Part shown: in pieces, positions 33,137 to 44,604 of the stretch
How positions within the stretch are numbered: position 1 is the first letter of the stretch
Layout: each line of letters opens with the position of its first letter
Assembly: GCA_963930775.1 (NCBI GenBank)
Contig: OZ005705.1
Coordinates: 2,666,001 to 2,730,000, forward strand
Direction: 5' to 3'
DNA from: Cliona cf. orientalis
Taxonomy: Eukaryota > Porifera > Demospongiae > Clionaida > Clionaidae
DNA length: 64,000 nt
Translations under genes and position numbers: made by a program
The notes under the pieces: generated by a model
What the model saw: only the letters and a program-made list of their open reading frames with translations
What the model was told of the DNA's origin: nothing
Database searches by the model: none

Positions 33137-33984
33137 ATGAATTCATGCAGTTATGTGCTGGAAATGTCTGTAAGACAGTGTAGGTTGCTGCAGTCCACTG
33201 TGAGATGGCGTATAGTCGGTAGTAGGTCCAGTTCCAGCAGTGGGCCTGGCTGTGTTGAGGAGATGACAGGGAAGGAGCCACCACCACAGGGAAAGGAAGT
33301 CAAGGTGGCTGTCTCATCTCTGAGAGCAGATACTGTGGCCGCAGCAGGGCTCGATATCTCTAAAAAGTGTGTGGCTCTGTCTTGTGAGTGTGTGTAGTCT
33401 GGGTGCCAAGGGGTTGGAACTAGACTAGTATTAAATATTAAAGTCTTGTGTGTATAAATGTGTATCGCATCGTCTCTGTATACATTGTATATATAATATA
33501 CATGTGTAGACGTATATGGGAGGCTGTATTGGATGAGATGATGCTCCTCAATGGAAAGATATTGAAAAAGAAGAGCACAAATGTATGTTCATCCTCAAGT
33601 GTTTTACCCGATACCTTTTAACAATTGTAGGGATTACTCATTAGTAGAAATCTTGTGGGTTGAAAGTTAGCCCCCTCACAATTTCTGTTTAATTTTCCAC
33701 AGGTTAAGCAAGGTGATATCATAGAGGTGGACTCAGTTCGGGATAAGAGAAAAACAGCCACACAAGACAGTAGTGGTGGGTCACTGTCTGGCTCGGAGCA
33801 GGAGGATGGGAGTAATCATGTGACAGTGCGGAGAGGGCGTGTGGTCGTCAAGGAGATAGGGGAACAAACTAGGAAAGGTGGTTACCACCTAACTCTCATC
33901 AGGTACAAGCACTTTGCACTCATCCAGCGGAGGCTGTTGCATTGCCCGATGATTCACCACAATTACTATGTTTATCAATCCTAG
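33137..33984 (+). CDS. MTRES1: S4-domain mitochondrial RNA-binding protein, MTRES1 (C6orf203)-like
   Basis: Three exons: 33137-33366, 33510-33582, 33703-33984; phases fit. The N-terminus is basic and Ser/Arg-rich without acidic residues, as in a mitochondrial presequence. The core reads LRADTVAAAGLDISKKRIWEA, then MLLNGKILKKKSTNVKQGD, the S4 RNA-binding fold as it appears in MTRES1. After an acidic, serine-rich insert, RRGRVVVKEIGEQTRKGGYH followed by LTLIRYK matches the conserved C-terminal part of that family. MTRES1 acts in mitochondrial transcription and ribosome-associated rescue in other animals. The start lies only about 155 bp after the Ig receptor stop. The last residues after a possible donor at 33903 are less certain. 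The closest alternative is another small S4 protein. Confidence 0.7.
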
Positions 33985-34084
33985 AATGTTATCCACATAA
34001 TTACTTCAAATGTATTCTTCAGCCCGTTTCTACAATGTGTTTGTAATAATTGTTTAGTATTGATATATATGACATTGTATAAAA

Positions 34085-34801
34085 TACCGTATAGCGGGAA
34101 ATTTTCAAGGGAGAAAACTTTCGCGGATCGGTAGGAAAGGAGCATTTCGTGGATAAAACTTTCGCGGATGGCTGAAAAATCGCAAAATTCGTGAAAGTTT
34201 TCTCCCTCGAAAGTTTCCCGCTACAGTCGAGCCTCCGAACAAAGGACACTTTGGGAACGGGCCTCTTGTCCTTTGCTCGGAGGTTGTCCCTATCTCGGAG
34301 GTTCATGATTTTTCAACACATTTTGATTGTATTATCCTTAACAAGTTAGTAAATGCACTGAAATGCATGATAAGAGCAGTAGAGATGATAATCAAATGGT
34401 TGATATGTTCTGTTTTCAGTATCAACATAGCACAGGCTGAATTTTTTTGTTTCTGAAGTACTGGCTACTCCAAAATCGTTATCTGGATTCAAGGCTAATA
34501 ATTATCGCGCGTGCGGCATAATATCGCGACCGCCTAGATTGCGGCAAAGGTGGGCGTGGCATCGTTAATTTAAGGGCGTGGTTTCCGGATGTCCGCTATT
34601 TAGAGGCAGTTTTGCATTGAAAAATCACGTTGGGAGCTTGGATCTTGTCCGCTGTCCGGAATCGAGAAGCGTCCGCTTCTCGGAGGTTGCTAATGTACTA
34701 TAACTATGCTAAATTCAATCGGTAACACGGCACTTGTCCGCTGTAGAGAGGTTGTCCGCTTCTCGGAGGGTCCGTTATCAGAGGCTCGACTGTATACGGT
34801 A
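34085..34801. mobile_element. TACCGTATAGCGGG-family MITE, split by a nested element
   Basis: Left part 34085-34223 and right part 34793-34801. TIR TACCGTATAGCGGGAAATTT at the left; at the right 'aaagtttcccgcta' is interrupted and resumes as 'tatacggta', completing the inverted repeat. The internal sequence is built of 'gggagaaaactttcgcggat' and its complement. Related copies lie at 53342-53791 and, more distantly, 61290-61511 and 55091-55525. Confidence 0.85.
34224..34792. mobile_element. Mariner/pogo-type MITE nested in the preceding MITE, TA TSD
   Basis: TIRs CAGTCGAGCCTC / GAGGCTCGACTG bound 569 bp rich in 'gtccgctt.tcggaggtt' repeats. It is flanked by TA on both sides (34222-34223 and 34793-34794), and removing it with one TA restores the host MITE end. 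CAGT ends with a TA duplication are typical of Tc1/mariner-pogo elements. No transposase ORF. Confidence 0.85.
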
Positions 34802-35139
34802 GCAGTATGATCCTCTCGCCTTTTAAAAGTAGTATTAGTAGGTGGACGAGTCCCACACCAGCAATAATATTATAATAATAATATTATTATGCATAAAGCA
34901 AGATTTCGTGTATATACATGACATTGTGCTTAATAATTATTATCAACTGATAGTATTAATCATGACACAACATAATAATTATTATACGGTGTAAATGAGG
35001 TGCTTCAGTGCTGTTTACCAATACAAGAGTTTACAAATGCAACACCAAGGAGGAGTGGGCACATAAAAAATCATGACATACTGCGTAATACAGTCTGTAG
35101 CTGAAGTGTCAGTGAATGCATTGTGTGCTTGTGTATTGA
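34802..35139. other. Intergenic stretch before the ISCU 3' end
   Basis: Only AT-rich DNA with 'aataatattattatt' runs. It probably contains the ISCU 3' untranslated region on the minus strand. No other feature seen. Confidence 0.5.
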
Positions 35140-38100
35140 TCACTGAGCCACTGCCTCTCCATCACGAAGCTTCTCTTGCTTCAACTTATAATCCTTCAAA
35201 GCAGCCTTGATGGCATCCTCGGCCAGCACTGGGTGGGTGGGGAGGAAACGCATACTTACAAGAGCTGTCTATATTATTACTGTAGTGTCCCAGGTAAGCG
35301 CCCATGTGTATTAAATCTGTTGATCTGGCATACATGATTGTGATACTATTACCGTAGATCGGGTTTTGAATGCGTAGTCAAATGATTGCGAACAGTGCTG
35401 TACAAGCCTGATTGCGATTCTAATGATTGCGAATCGCCAAACAAGAAAGCCACACCCTCAATCTTACTGCAATCTTAGGTATAGAGGTGTGGCTTAAATT
35501 ACGAGACTGCATGTGGGGTGGGCTATTAATAGAATACCACACTACAGTTGCACTTGGCTGCAGATTGACAGTTGGAAGAATCGAAGAAATTCATTCTCGA
35601 CGATTGATAGCTGTAGGTACATGCATGCAAGTAGATTGAACATGCGTGAGATTGAGAACGCGTGCATGTTTGCAATCCAACGAGCAAACGTTCGAGCAAA
35701 AGGGGGTGTGGTCATGTGTACTATTATTCATTGCATATTCTTTTTCCTGCGATTCTTTTGATTGCATTTTGTATAAAACTTGCATTCGTAATCAAAAGAA
35801 TCTCACATTCAAAACCCAACCTATGGTATGTAGTTCTGTGCAATCGCATTCCTCTTGATCTAGGTGTAGCTTATAAATTTGCATCATGTGCTATTTGCAA
35901 CGTGCCAAGATAGTGCTTCATTTCTATGGCAAAATCAATAGGGGGCACGTGGTTTTTTCTGGAAATGGTCCATATCTCAGAGAGGGAGCAGTTATTAATC
36001 TTCAGTGCATGCATTAGGGGTAGTTATGTATTTATCCATTAGCAAACTAGTTGCTATGTACATCATTTGGCGATATTATAGACACACACACACACAAAGC
36101 TCATGTATGCTTTGAGCTTCTAGAAGATCATAGTTTAGCCACACGCTCTACAATATTGGGGATCTTGGGAACACTGCTATGACAAGTTCTATATTATACT
36201 TTCCTCTCTATACACACACTTGCACACTCCCACTCACTTGAGCAATGTAGCTTGACAGGCGGCAGTGAGAGTTCCTTGGCAATGTCTGAATTCTTGATGG
36301 TAGAAGCATCGTCAACCTGTATCAACATACACATACACATGTACAAATGTATCATGTATACCGCATTCGCTCGATCAGACGCCGAGGCTACTATTTATTT
36401 CATCGCCTGAGTTTGTGCGGTGTTTATTTGAGAGCGGCCACTAATCGAGAGCGGCGTCTGATTGAGCGAATATGGTATATCCGAATACCATCTATTCACA
36501 AAGCTGTTAGCATGGAACCATTTCTTGTAGTCATGAACAGCTATACGATGGTCAGAAGTTCTCTGGAGGTGATCTCCTTTGAGACACCATATAGAAGCAC
36601 TCTTTCCCACCCTTCCATGCATGTCTGGAACCCAGATGTACATGTAGGAGCAAGACTATTCACGCTGAGTCATACGGCAGAAATGTGCGAGAATGGCCAC
36701 ACTCTGGCCAGTGAGATAGGAGAGAGAAGACAGCCACAACAATAGTTATTGTAGGAAGCTATAGCCAGGCATAAATGCACTAAGGTACATGTATACCTTA
36801 GTGCATTTATGCCTGGCTATAGCTTCCTACAATAACTATTGTTGTGGCTGTCTTCTCTCTCCTATCTCACTGGCCAGAGTGTGGCCATTCTCGCACATTT
36901 CTGCCGTATGACTCAGCGTGAATAGTCTTGCTCCTATATGTACATCTGGGTTCCATAATAACCCCCTAATCTACATGTGTAGCTCTCAAGTTCTCATAAT
37001 AACTTAATTAAGCAATGTTCGTCATTAGGTAATGGTCATTATTAATTTTATTATTTTTTTTACACCGACTCTATCGTGCTGCTGATACCACTGCTGGGAG
37101 TGCTTCAACTGTGGACATACATGTACAACACTAAGGAAAATTATTGTTACTGTGGGCTTCCTGCTGTACAAAGTGAAGTTCTATCATTCATGAAGGCCTA
37201 CCACAGGGGCAAATCTGGGGAGGAGGAGGGCCCCAGAAAACCATGTAAAACACTTTGCAGCGTGTAATTTGCACCTTATAGATTCTACAGATATGACAAT
37301 GTATTAGCACAATAAATTAGAAAAGGCAAGCATCCAACACCCAGGCTGAAATAGCGCACCTGAGCTTCCTTATAAGGGAATGAATGAAGGGGCTACAGGA
37401 AGAACCCTTGGCAAAATTGACTCCACACAACGCCAGCATTATTGAATCATACACATAATATTATTATTCGGGGCGAGCCTGAGCGAGCCCCGAATACACG
37501 AGGTACAGGAAGCGGTTTTATATGTATATATACTTGTATGTATGTTTGTGGGGTGATCATTTCAGTGAGGAGAGAGTTAAATTTTGAACGCGTAAGGTAA
37601 TGGTCGTCATGCGCATGCGCATGCGCATACGCCCGCACTGCACCATCGATCTGAGAGACAACTCGAGTGTAAGCAAGGCATAAAACTGGAAAGGTGAGTG
37701 GTGTACCACTCTGGCAAGGCTCAGGTCCACGATTAACATCACTGGCCCTAGAGTCCACTTTCCTGAGCATGAAGATGACTGCATGGAGGCTTATATACAG
37801 GTACTTGGACTCATGATCATGGCATGTAGACTACTAAATATAGTATAGGTGATCAACATTATTGGACTATAGCTATTATACTAGCAATCTGTTATACTTT
37901 CACTGTCGTGGTAGCTTCTCAGGCCTAGCTATTGAGGTACCAACCCCATGTGCGCATGCATGCCTGTGTGCTTTCAAAGAAATCTTGTGACGTTTGCGAA
38001 GGCTCGCCCCGCACAGATGATTTTCATCACCACTAGTTATAGATGTACATGTATGTGCTACCAATGGTATAGTACTAGGCCCATAAGCCTACACATACCC

Positions 38101-39417
38101 AATTACACTAGGGAAATGCACAGCATTGTGGGGCGAGCCTGAGCGACAGTGAGCGTATTTATGTTGCACAACACCCAACTATAGGCTGCAGGATGCATGC
38201 TCGTAGGCTGGCCTCTCTCTCTTCTGCCGATTCTATGGCTTGTCTCTCACCGTTGACACGCACTCATTTCCAGTAGCCTAGACTCTACTGAATCAGCGAT
38301 AAGCATCACACCTTCGTTGCAAGGATAGTTGCCTCTGTTCCTGAATGCTCAGAGCAGCACGGCTGTTGAGCTGAGGCTGCGATTGACAACGAATTCTGTC
38401 TCGATCTCGCCTCCTCTGGAGCCTCAGTTCTCGCTTTGCATAGCCATGAGTGTAAATTTACAACTTGCTGAATTAGAACAGCATACATACGGAATCCGGA
38501 ATGACCGGCATTGGGCGGGGCGTAACTAAGGAAGGACCGACGTACCATATAATATATTATATATAATTATATATATATCTCAGTCGCACAGTGCATTACC
38601 GTTTATGTGGGGCTCGCTCAGGCTCGCCCCAATTATTATATGCAGAGTTGACTTACAGTTCTTCCTTTGACCCACTCTGTGGCCAGGGAGCTGGAGGCTA
38701 TCGCAGAACCACAACCAAACGTCTTGAATCTGGCATCAACGATTTTACCATTGTCGTCCACTTTGATCTACATGTATAACCGTGCGCGGGAACATAAAAT
38801 TGCATTCACATAAACAGTAGGCTACAATGAATGATGCAATGAACATACTGAATAGTCCTAGCTGACTTACACTACACTCAGCAAAAGTTATATAAGCAGC
38901 TATCATGTAATCACCTACTGTCTCATAACCACACACATACATGTCGTGTACATATACGCATCCTACCTGAAGCTTCATGACGTCGCCACACGCTGGAGCT
39001 CCAACCAACCCTGTACCAACACTCCTGTCATTCTTGTCCAGGGAGCCAACATTTCTAGGGTTTTCATAGTGGTCTATCACCTGCAAATAAATAATAATTA
39101 TCATTAATTTCACTACCAGAGGTCCACATGGTACAGTGCACAACATTCAGATTTGCAAAAGTATCAACATGGTACACCATACAATAACCCATTTAGTTTA
39201 CACCACCATAAATATACAGCTATGCATGAAGGGACTCAACACATGCCTCCCATCCGCAACCATCTTTACCCAGGTAGACCTGATTTCAAGCTGCCTAGAA
39301 TAGCGACCAGACAACTTGATATTCAGCGAGTACCTTTTCGTGGTAGGAGGCTGCAATGACTCTGAATTGACTCAAAGATCGGGCAGCAGGGACTCTAAGT
39401 CGCAGGAGAAAAGCCAT
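35140..39417 (-). CDS. ISCU: Iron-sulfur cluster assembly scaffold protein ISCU
   Basis: Five exons on the minus strand, in gene order: 39417-39334, 39080-38967, 38767-38657, 36316-36238, 35228-35140; 477 bp, 158 codons, all phases fit. ISCU is the mitochondrial scaffold on which NFS1, frataxin and ferredoxin build [2Fe-2S] clusters. The N-terminus ([15 protein letters not shown]) is a mitochondrial presequence. Then come [17 protein letters not shown], the three ligand cysteines in [25 protein letters not shown] and KLHCS, the LPPVK site bound by the HSC20/mortalin chaperones, and the end [19 protein letters not shown]. The start lies 148 bp from that of CDC40, which is transcribed away from it, so they probably share a promoter. 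Intron 3 (36317-38656) holds several mobile elements and a 330-bp palindrome. Confidence 0.96.
35350..35828. mobile_element. TACCGTAG-family MITE in intron 4 of ISCU
   Basis: Left end TACCGTAGATCGGGTTTTGA and right end the complement of it, ...TCAAAACCCAACCTATGGTA, about 479 bp apart. Internal 'attgcga' and 'tcgcaat' motifs relate it to 10063-10272. No coding potential. Confidence 0.75.
36359..36477. mobile_element. Short MITE in intron 3 of ISCU
   Basis: TIRs TACCGCATTCGCTCGATCAG and the complement of ...CTGATTGAGCGAATATGGTA bound about 119 bp. Inside is a second pair, 'gagcggc', near the right end. A further member of the TACC...GGTA MITE group. Confidence 0.75.
36626..36955. repeat. 330-bp near-perfect palindrome in intron 3 of ISCU
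   Basis: Positions pair symmetrically about 36790.5: 'tggaacccagatgtacatgtaggagcaag' at the left end matches the complement of 'cttgctcctatatgtacatctgggttcca' at the right end. The arms run without loss to the centre 'ctaaggtacatgtataccttag'. Only about one or two mismatches were noticed across 160-bp arms, and there is essentially no spacer. Confidence 0.9.
37470..38010. mobile_element. GGGGCGAGCC-family element, copy 1
   Basis: Left end GGGGCGAGCCTGAGCGA (followed by gccccgaat) and right end AGGCTCGCCCC bound about 541 bp inside ISCU intron 3. It contains GCGCATGCGC runs near 37612. Same family as 38130-38630. Confidence 0.6.
38130..38630. mobile_element. GGGGCGAGCC-family element, copy 2
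   Basis: 17-bp perfect TIRs GGGGCGAGCCTGAGCGA / TCGCTCAGGCTCGCCCC bound about 501 bp, in ISCU intron 3 just upstream of the exon at 38657. It includes an AT-dinucleotide run at about 38550-38578. No transposase seen. Confidence 0.75.
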
Positions 39418-39565
39418 CTTCTTTAGTCCTCCTCCTTTGTATGCGTGTCGTGTGTCTTAGCTCTGTTATCACGCGCAGCATGCTAGGTGATTACGTAATG
39501 TACTATGATGCAAGCGCGCAACGTCGATGGACAATTGACCTTTGAACTTAAATGTGGCACAGCCG
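39418..39565. promoter_or_regulatory. 148-bp divergent promoter region between ISCU and CDC40
   Basis: ISCU is transcribed to the left and CDC40 to the right from this GC-richer spacer (tatcacgcgcagcatgctaggtgattacgtaatg). TTACGTAA is a symmetrical bZIP-type site. There is no TATA box, as expected for housekeeping bidirectional promoters. Confidence 0.6.
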
Positions 39566-42500
39566 ATGGATGCGTTGACAGCATACAGTTCCAGTGATGA
39601 GGAAGACGAGAAAAGTCAGAAGCCAGTTGAAATAAACCCTGATGAATCTGCCAAAGTAGTTTCAAAGCTAAAGGAGCGCTTCCCTTTGAACAGCGCTCCA
39701 ACGGTCCTCGGAAAGGTGAGCATTAATTAGAACTACAAGTCCACTGATTATCAAGTTTGCTTCTCTACACAGGAGACGAATGAAGCTGCTCTTCGAATAG
39801 ATCCTAAGGCCAAGCAGGTCATGTACAATCCTACAGTTGATCAGCTCTTTGCACCAGAGGTAAGTTGCCTTCAAAGTGCAGCCACCTATTAACAACATTG
39901 TGCATCATTTGGCACTGTGTTTGCTGCGCAGGTGGGACCAGCCAATCCGTTCAAAACCAGGCAGCAGCTAGCCACCAAGAACATGCTGTCTGGGTATGTG
40001 GAGCCAGCTCATTTTGATCACTTCCAGTTTGAGAACCAAAGGAGAACCTTCCACACGTATGGTAGGCAGAGATACAAAAGTGTGTCTATAATTAGTGTTT
40101 TTGCACTGCTGTATTCATATAGGTTATGCGGTGGACCCTACTGCTGACAATACAGGACAAGTCAAGGCCGAGTATGTGAACCTTCAAGTTATATATACGT
40201 TACTAGTAGTGTCAAATGGATAAACATGTAGCTGTGACGACCCCTACTACAAAGTGAAGTGAGGCTGTTCAGATGCAGCCACTTCGAATCCCATAGCAAT
40301 CACCTATTGTACTATCTTATGGTCTTAAGCATTATAACTCTATTATTTTTGCTAGGGTGATAGGGGAGCTGGATAGGGCAGATGAGATGGAGGGTGCCAC
40401 TGTCTTTGAAGTGAAGCAGGTGAGGACTGGAGAGAAGCGAAAGAGAGAGGAGAAGGGTGATCCAGGAGACACAGAGGGCTACATGGGGCCGTGGAGAGGC
40501 TACATGGACCAGGTCAAGGTGGCCAAACCCACTCCAGAGCAGATGGCAGTCCTCGAGGAGCAGTTCAAGGACAAGAGAAAGATGCAAAAGAAGAACAATG
40601 AAGAAGAAGATGAAGTGTTTGACGAATCAACTCTGCTACATGGTGAGGTTTGGGAAATATTGACATGTGAATGCTAAGTGTACAGGAATTAATATAAGGG
40701 GTACCCATGTACATATAATATGTGGTCTCAGAAGGCAGTTTCAGACATTGTAAACTTCAAAGTTTTCCTGGGGGAAGGGATGGGGACGACATGCCCCAGA
40801 TCCCCTCTGCTATCCTTGAGCCCTAGAACTAGAAATTGTCGACCCTGTACCATTTCTGGTATTGGGCAAAATGCCAATATTGCAGAAAAAGAAGATAGTA
40901 TTGTAGCACATAGTTGTAAGCCCTTTGAAGGTGATGTTAGGTAAGGGGTCGCCTGGGTACTATACGGAGCACTGTACTGGTAATGTCATGCCATATTGAC
41001 TGTTCTTCCTCCTCTCGTCCACCAGTTGAGAATCCTTATGACTACCAGGGTCGGTCCTACCTGCATATCCCTCAAGACACGGACGTTGACCTGCGGACAG
41101 ATGAACCTCCAGACAAGTGCTTTGCTCCAAAGAAACTCATCCACCAATGGTAAGCATTGTGGTGTGTCTTAGCCACTCAATATTCATGTACTGTACATGA
41201 GCACATCTATGAGATGATTGCTTCCGCTGTGCATTAGGGCTGGTCACAACAAGGTGTCGGCTATTAGGCTCTTTCCAAAGTCTGGCCATCTAGTACTGTC
41301 ATCTGGGATGGACAGTAAGATCAAGGTTTGTTGTGTTGTGCATATTAATAGGAGTTTAATTGTATTGTACTTACAGCTTTGGGAGGTATACAATGAAAGA
41401 AGATTGTTTCGAACTTTCTTGGGTCATGCTAAAGCTGTCCGAGACATCAGCTTCAACAATGATGGGACAAAGTTCTTGAGCTGCAGCTACGATCGCTACA
41501 TCAAAGTGTGGGACACTGAGACTGGTAAGCTCCTTATGCATACGCAAGGGGTTAAACTGATTGGTTTTGTCCATCTGTCGTCTATTATCACGAATTCACC
41601 ACTTAGGCATCAGGGTGACTGGTAATGATATTAGATGGTGTAAACATTGTATTCTCTAAAATTAATGCTTTATATCAGTTATGAGCACCACATTTATCAG
41701 CCACCCCTATTGACCATGCTCAGTAGTGCCGTGTGCTACTTTGCCTGAGCATGCTCTATCTCAGTGCACTGTGGGTAAACATCATTGAGTCATAAACAGT
41801 AGATAACGCAATGCTGCATGTGCTACAGTGCTTAGATGGAGCACACAAGATAGGTGCTCTAGAGAAATCTAGTTTTTAATTATTTCAAGTTTCTAGCTAA
41901 CTGAATTTGAGATGTCAGACAAAGTTATTATTACGTTCATGTAGCTCCCTATGCATGTAGCATACCAGTAGCTAAGAAATTAAATTCTTCCTGACCCTAT
42001 GCTGATGTGTTGTTGCATGTTTGCAGGTAAATGTTTATCGCGGTTTACAAACAAGAAGACTCCCTACTGTGTCAGATTCAATCCAGACGACGACAAACAG
42101 CACCTCTTCGTTGTGGGATGCTCTGACAAGAAAATTTACACTGTAGGCATCTTTATGGTAGAGCTAGGTGCATTGATCAGTATTCTTAAAGGATGTGGTG
42201 GCCCACTGGTACAGCGAATTTCCGCTTGGTAGGAACACGTTCAGTTTGGCCAAATCTTACTTAGGTAAACTATATTTATAACAAACCACGCCTAAGCTTT
42301 ATAGGTGAGTGATCTGATTTTTTTACTTTGTTAAGTGTTCCAAGTGAGCTGTAAGTAACCTCTGTAGGAGTGTCATATCAAACCTTATGCTTTACCCTAA
42401 GCTCTACAAGATGTAGGGCCGTGTAAACTGAATAGGGAGTTAGAGGTGTCACACAAGGGAGTGCAGTAATGGGAATAATGAAACTGTCTGGGTAGCATGT

Positions 42501-43408
42501 TACAGTAGCCAGCATGAATATCTGATTGTTTATGCTTTAGCCTTAGGTGTTTAAAGTTACCTCAGTTTTTCCATGTATCTGAGTATGTAAAAGGGAATTG
42601 TATTGTTTTTGATTACCTAATTCCGTGATTGTTTCCGTATTTCACATGAGTACCATTTATGTATGCAATCAGCGCGTATGTGTACACATGTGCATTTAAG
42701 GCACACGTTTATTGTGTGTGCAACATCAATGCATGCTCTCTCTCTGCATGTTCTTTCAGTGGGACACAGAGTCAGGTGAGGTGGTTCAGGAGTATGACAG
42801 ACATCTGGGCGCTGTCAATACCATCACATTCGTTGATGAGAACCGAAGATTTGTTACAACCTCGGATGACAAGAGTTTGCGTGTTTGGGAATGGTAGGTA
42901 GTGGATAGAACATGTATTTTTAGTGGAATAGACTTGGTTTATGGGCTCGCGTGTGTGTGTGCAGGGATATCCCAGTGGACATGAAGTATGTTGCTGAGCC
43001 TCACATGCACTCTATGCCAGCTGTCACTGCACACCCTAATGGTGAGTCTCTCTCTCTCTCTCTTTCTCTCTCTATATACCCAGATGTGCTCTTGTAAGGC
43101 TATATCACACACTGTCATGTAAATTATGTCTTACTCACTCATTTCTGATTCACTCACTTTGCATAGTTGCTTATATTATTGTACAAACAAACGTTCATGT
43201 ACACCCCGTACACATAGGCAAATGGTTGGCCTGTCAGAGTATGGACAACAAGATCATGATCTATGGCGTCCACAACAACTTTCGACTAAATCGCAAGAAG
43301 TCATTTCGCGGCCACATGGTTGCTGGTTATGCCTGCCAGGTGGACTTCTCTCCTGAAGGAAGGTATATGCCACACTTTGTAGCATGCAGGACACACACAC
43401 ACAGCGCG

Positions 43409-43449
<41 letters not shown>

Positions 43450-44232
43450 ATACTCATGGAGTGCAGTGCATCCTTGTAACTGATACACAGAGGACACAGT
43501 GGTCTTGTAGTGGTGCATGTGTGTATGTCAGGTGGGCCTACAGGTGTTTCTCTATCCCAGTTGAGAGTGAGTGTGGGCTTTGTAGGGTTTGTGTTGTGCC
43601 AGGGACTGCATGGTGTATTTGCAGTGCTCTAAATACACTGCCTATGTCCATTTGTGTATAAGGAAATAGAAGCTTCCACCAATAAATGTTGACTGTCTGA
43701 TTAATCTAATCAGTGTGTAGCTTGTGTGCAGACCTCCTTAGATTGAGTTTTGGTTTGATTACAGCAATTGATGAGCCCTTCTATTGAGGATCCCTGAGAT
43801 TAGTGAGAATCCTGGTTCCCAATGATTCTGATATCTTGTGGTTCTAAAGGTGTCCATAAGACTATAGTTTAGAGCTTTCCTATAAAAATATGGATTAGTT
43901 TCACCTTCATTGAAATGGTCCTCCTGTATAATACAATAATTTGTATCGTGGTTTTGCTTTTTGTTTCATGTTTACAGTGGCCACTGTCACTGTTTTGAGT
44001 ACCCCAACATAGAACCTCTAGTATTATTCATATTGAATGTTGTCTAAATTTCAGTATGGTAATATCTGGTGATGCGGATGGCAAACTGACCGCTTGGGAC
44101 TGGAAGACCACCAGAATATTTACGAGGTTCAAGGCTCATGATGGTGTCTGTATCGGTTGCCTCTGGCTACCCCACGAGACATCCAAGGTCATCACATGTG
44201 GCTGGGATGGCACCATCAAACTATGGGACTAG
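39566..44232 (+). CDS. CDC40: Pre-mRNA splicing factor CDC40 / PRP17
   Basis: Thirteen exons: 39566-39715, 39773-39859, 39932-40061, 40123-40171, 40356-40642, 41026-41149, 41238-41325, 41377-41524, 42027-42142, 42760-42893, 42965-43041, 43218-43362, 44055-44232; 1713 bp, 570 codons, close to the family's usual 570-580. CDC40 joins the spliceosome for the second catalytic step. The N-terminal half has the conserved [20 protein letters not shown] and [11 protein letters not shown] stretches. The C-terminal half is a seven-bladed WD40 propeller: [20 protein letters not shown] at its start, [21 protein letters not shown], and [11 protein letters not shown] at the end. The start ATG has no in-frame ATG before it. 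Intron 12 contains a CA microsatellite. It runs convergent to the TRAF-like gene, 373 bp apart. Confidence 0.97.
43389..43447. repeat. CA microsatellite in intron 12 of CDC40
   Basis: An interrupted (CA)n run of about 60 bp directly after the exon at 43218-43362. A CT run lies at about 43048-43072 in the preceding intron. Confidence 0.9.
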
Positions 44233-44604
44233 ATTGGCCATGCAATATTATTATTATTTGTCACTCACAAAATTAATGTCTGCTTCTTTTCTTACTTTCA
44301 TTCACCATTCTCTTGCTGTAAGTACAGTACCAGTATTACAATGTCATGTGTATAATATACAGCACCAAGATTTATTATTATGATCACATGAAGCTCATGA
44401 AATTGTGTGTAACAAACTAACGAGGAATACTCAGGTATACAAAGTTTTGCAAACACAGGCACACACACAAAATGTAGTGATATGAGGGAGAATTTATGGG
44501 AGAGGAAGGTTGATCTATGAATGATGATCCTAGTGTATGATAGTATTGTACAGTGTGTTTGTGTCAATTCCGATGGAGTGACATTCAACAACAAAAATAC
44601 TTTA

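Noticed and set aside
36347-36745. 132-codon ORF in ISCU intron 3
   Set aside because: It runs through a MITE and one arm of the 330-bp palindrome; no protein-family resemblance.
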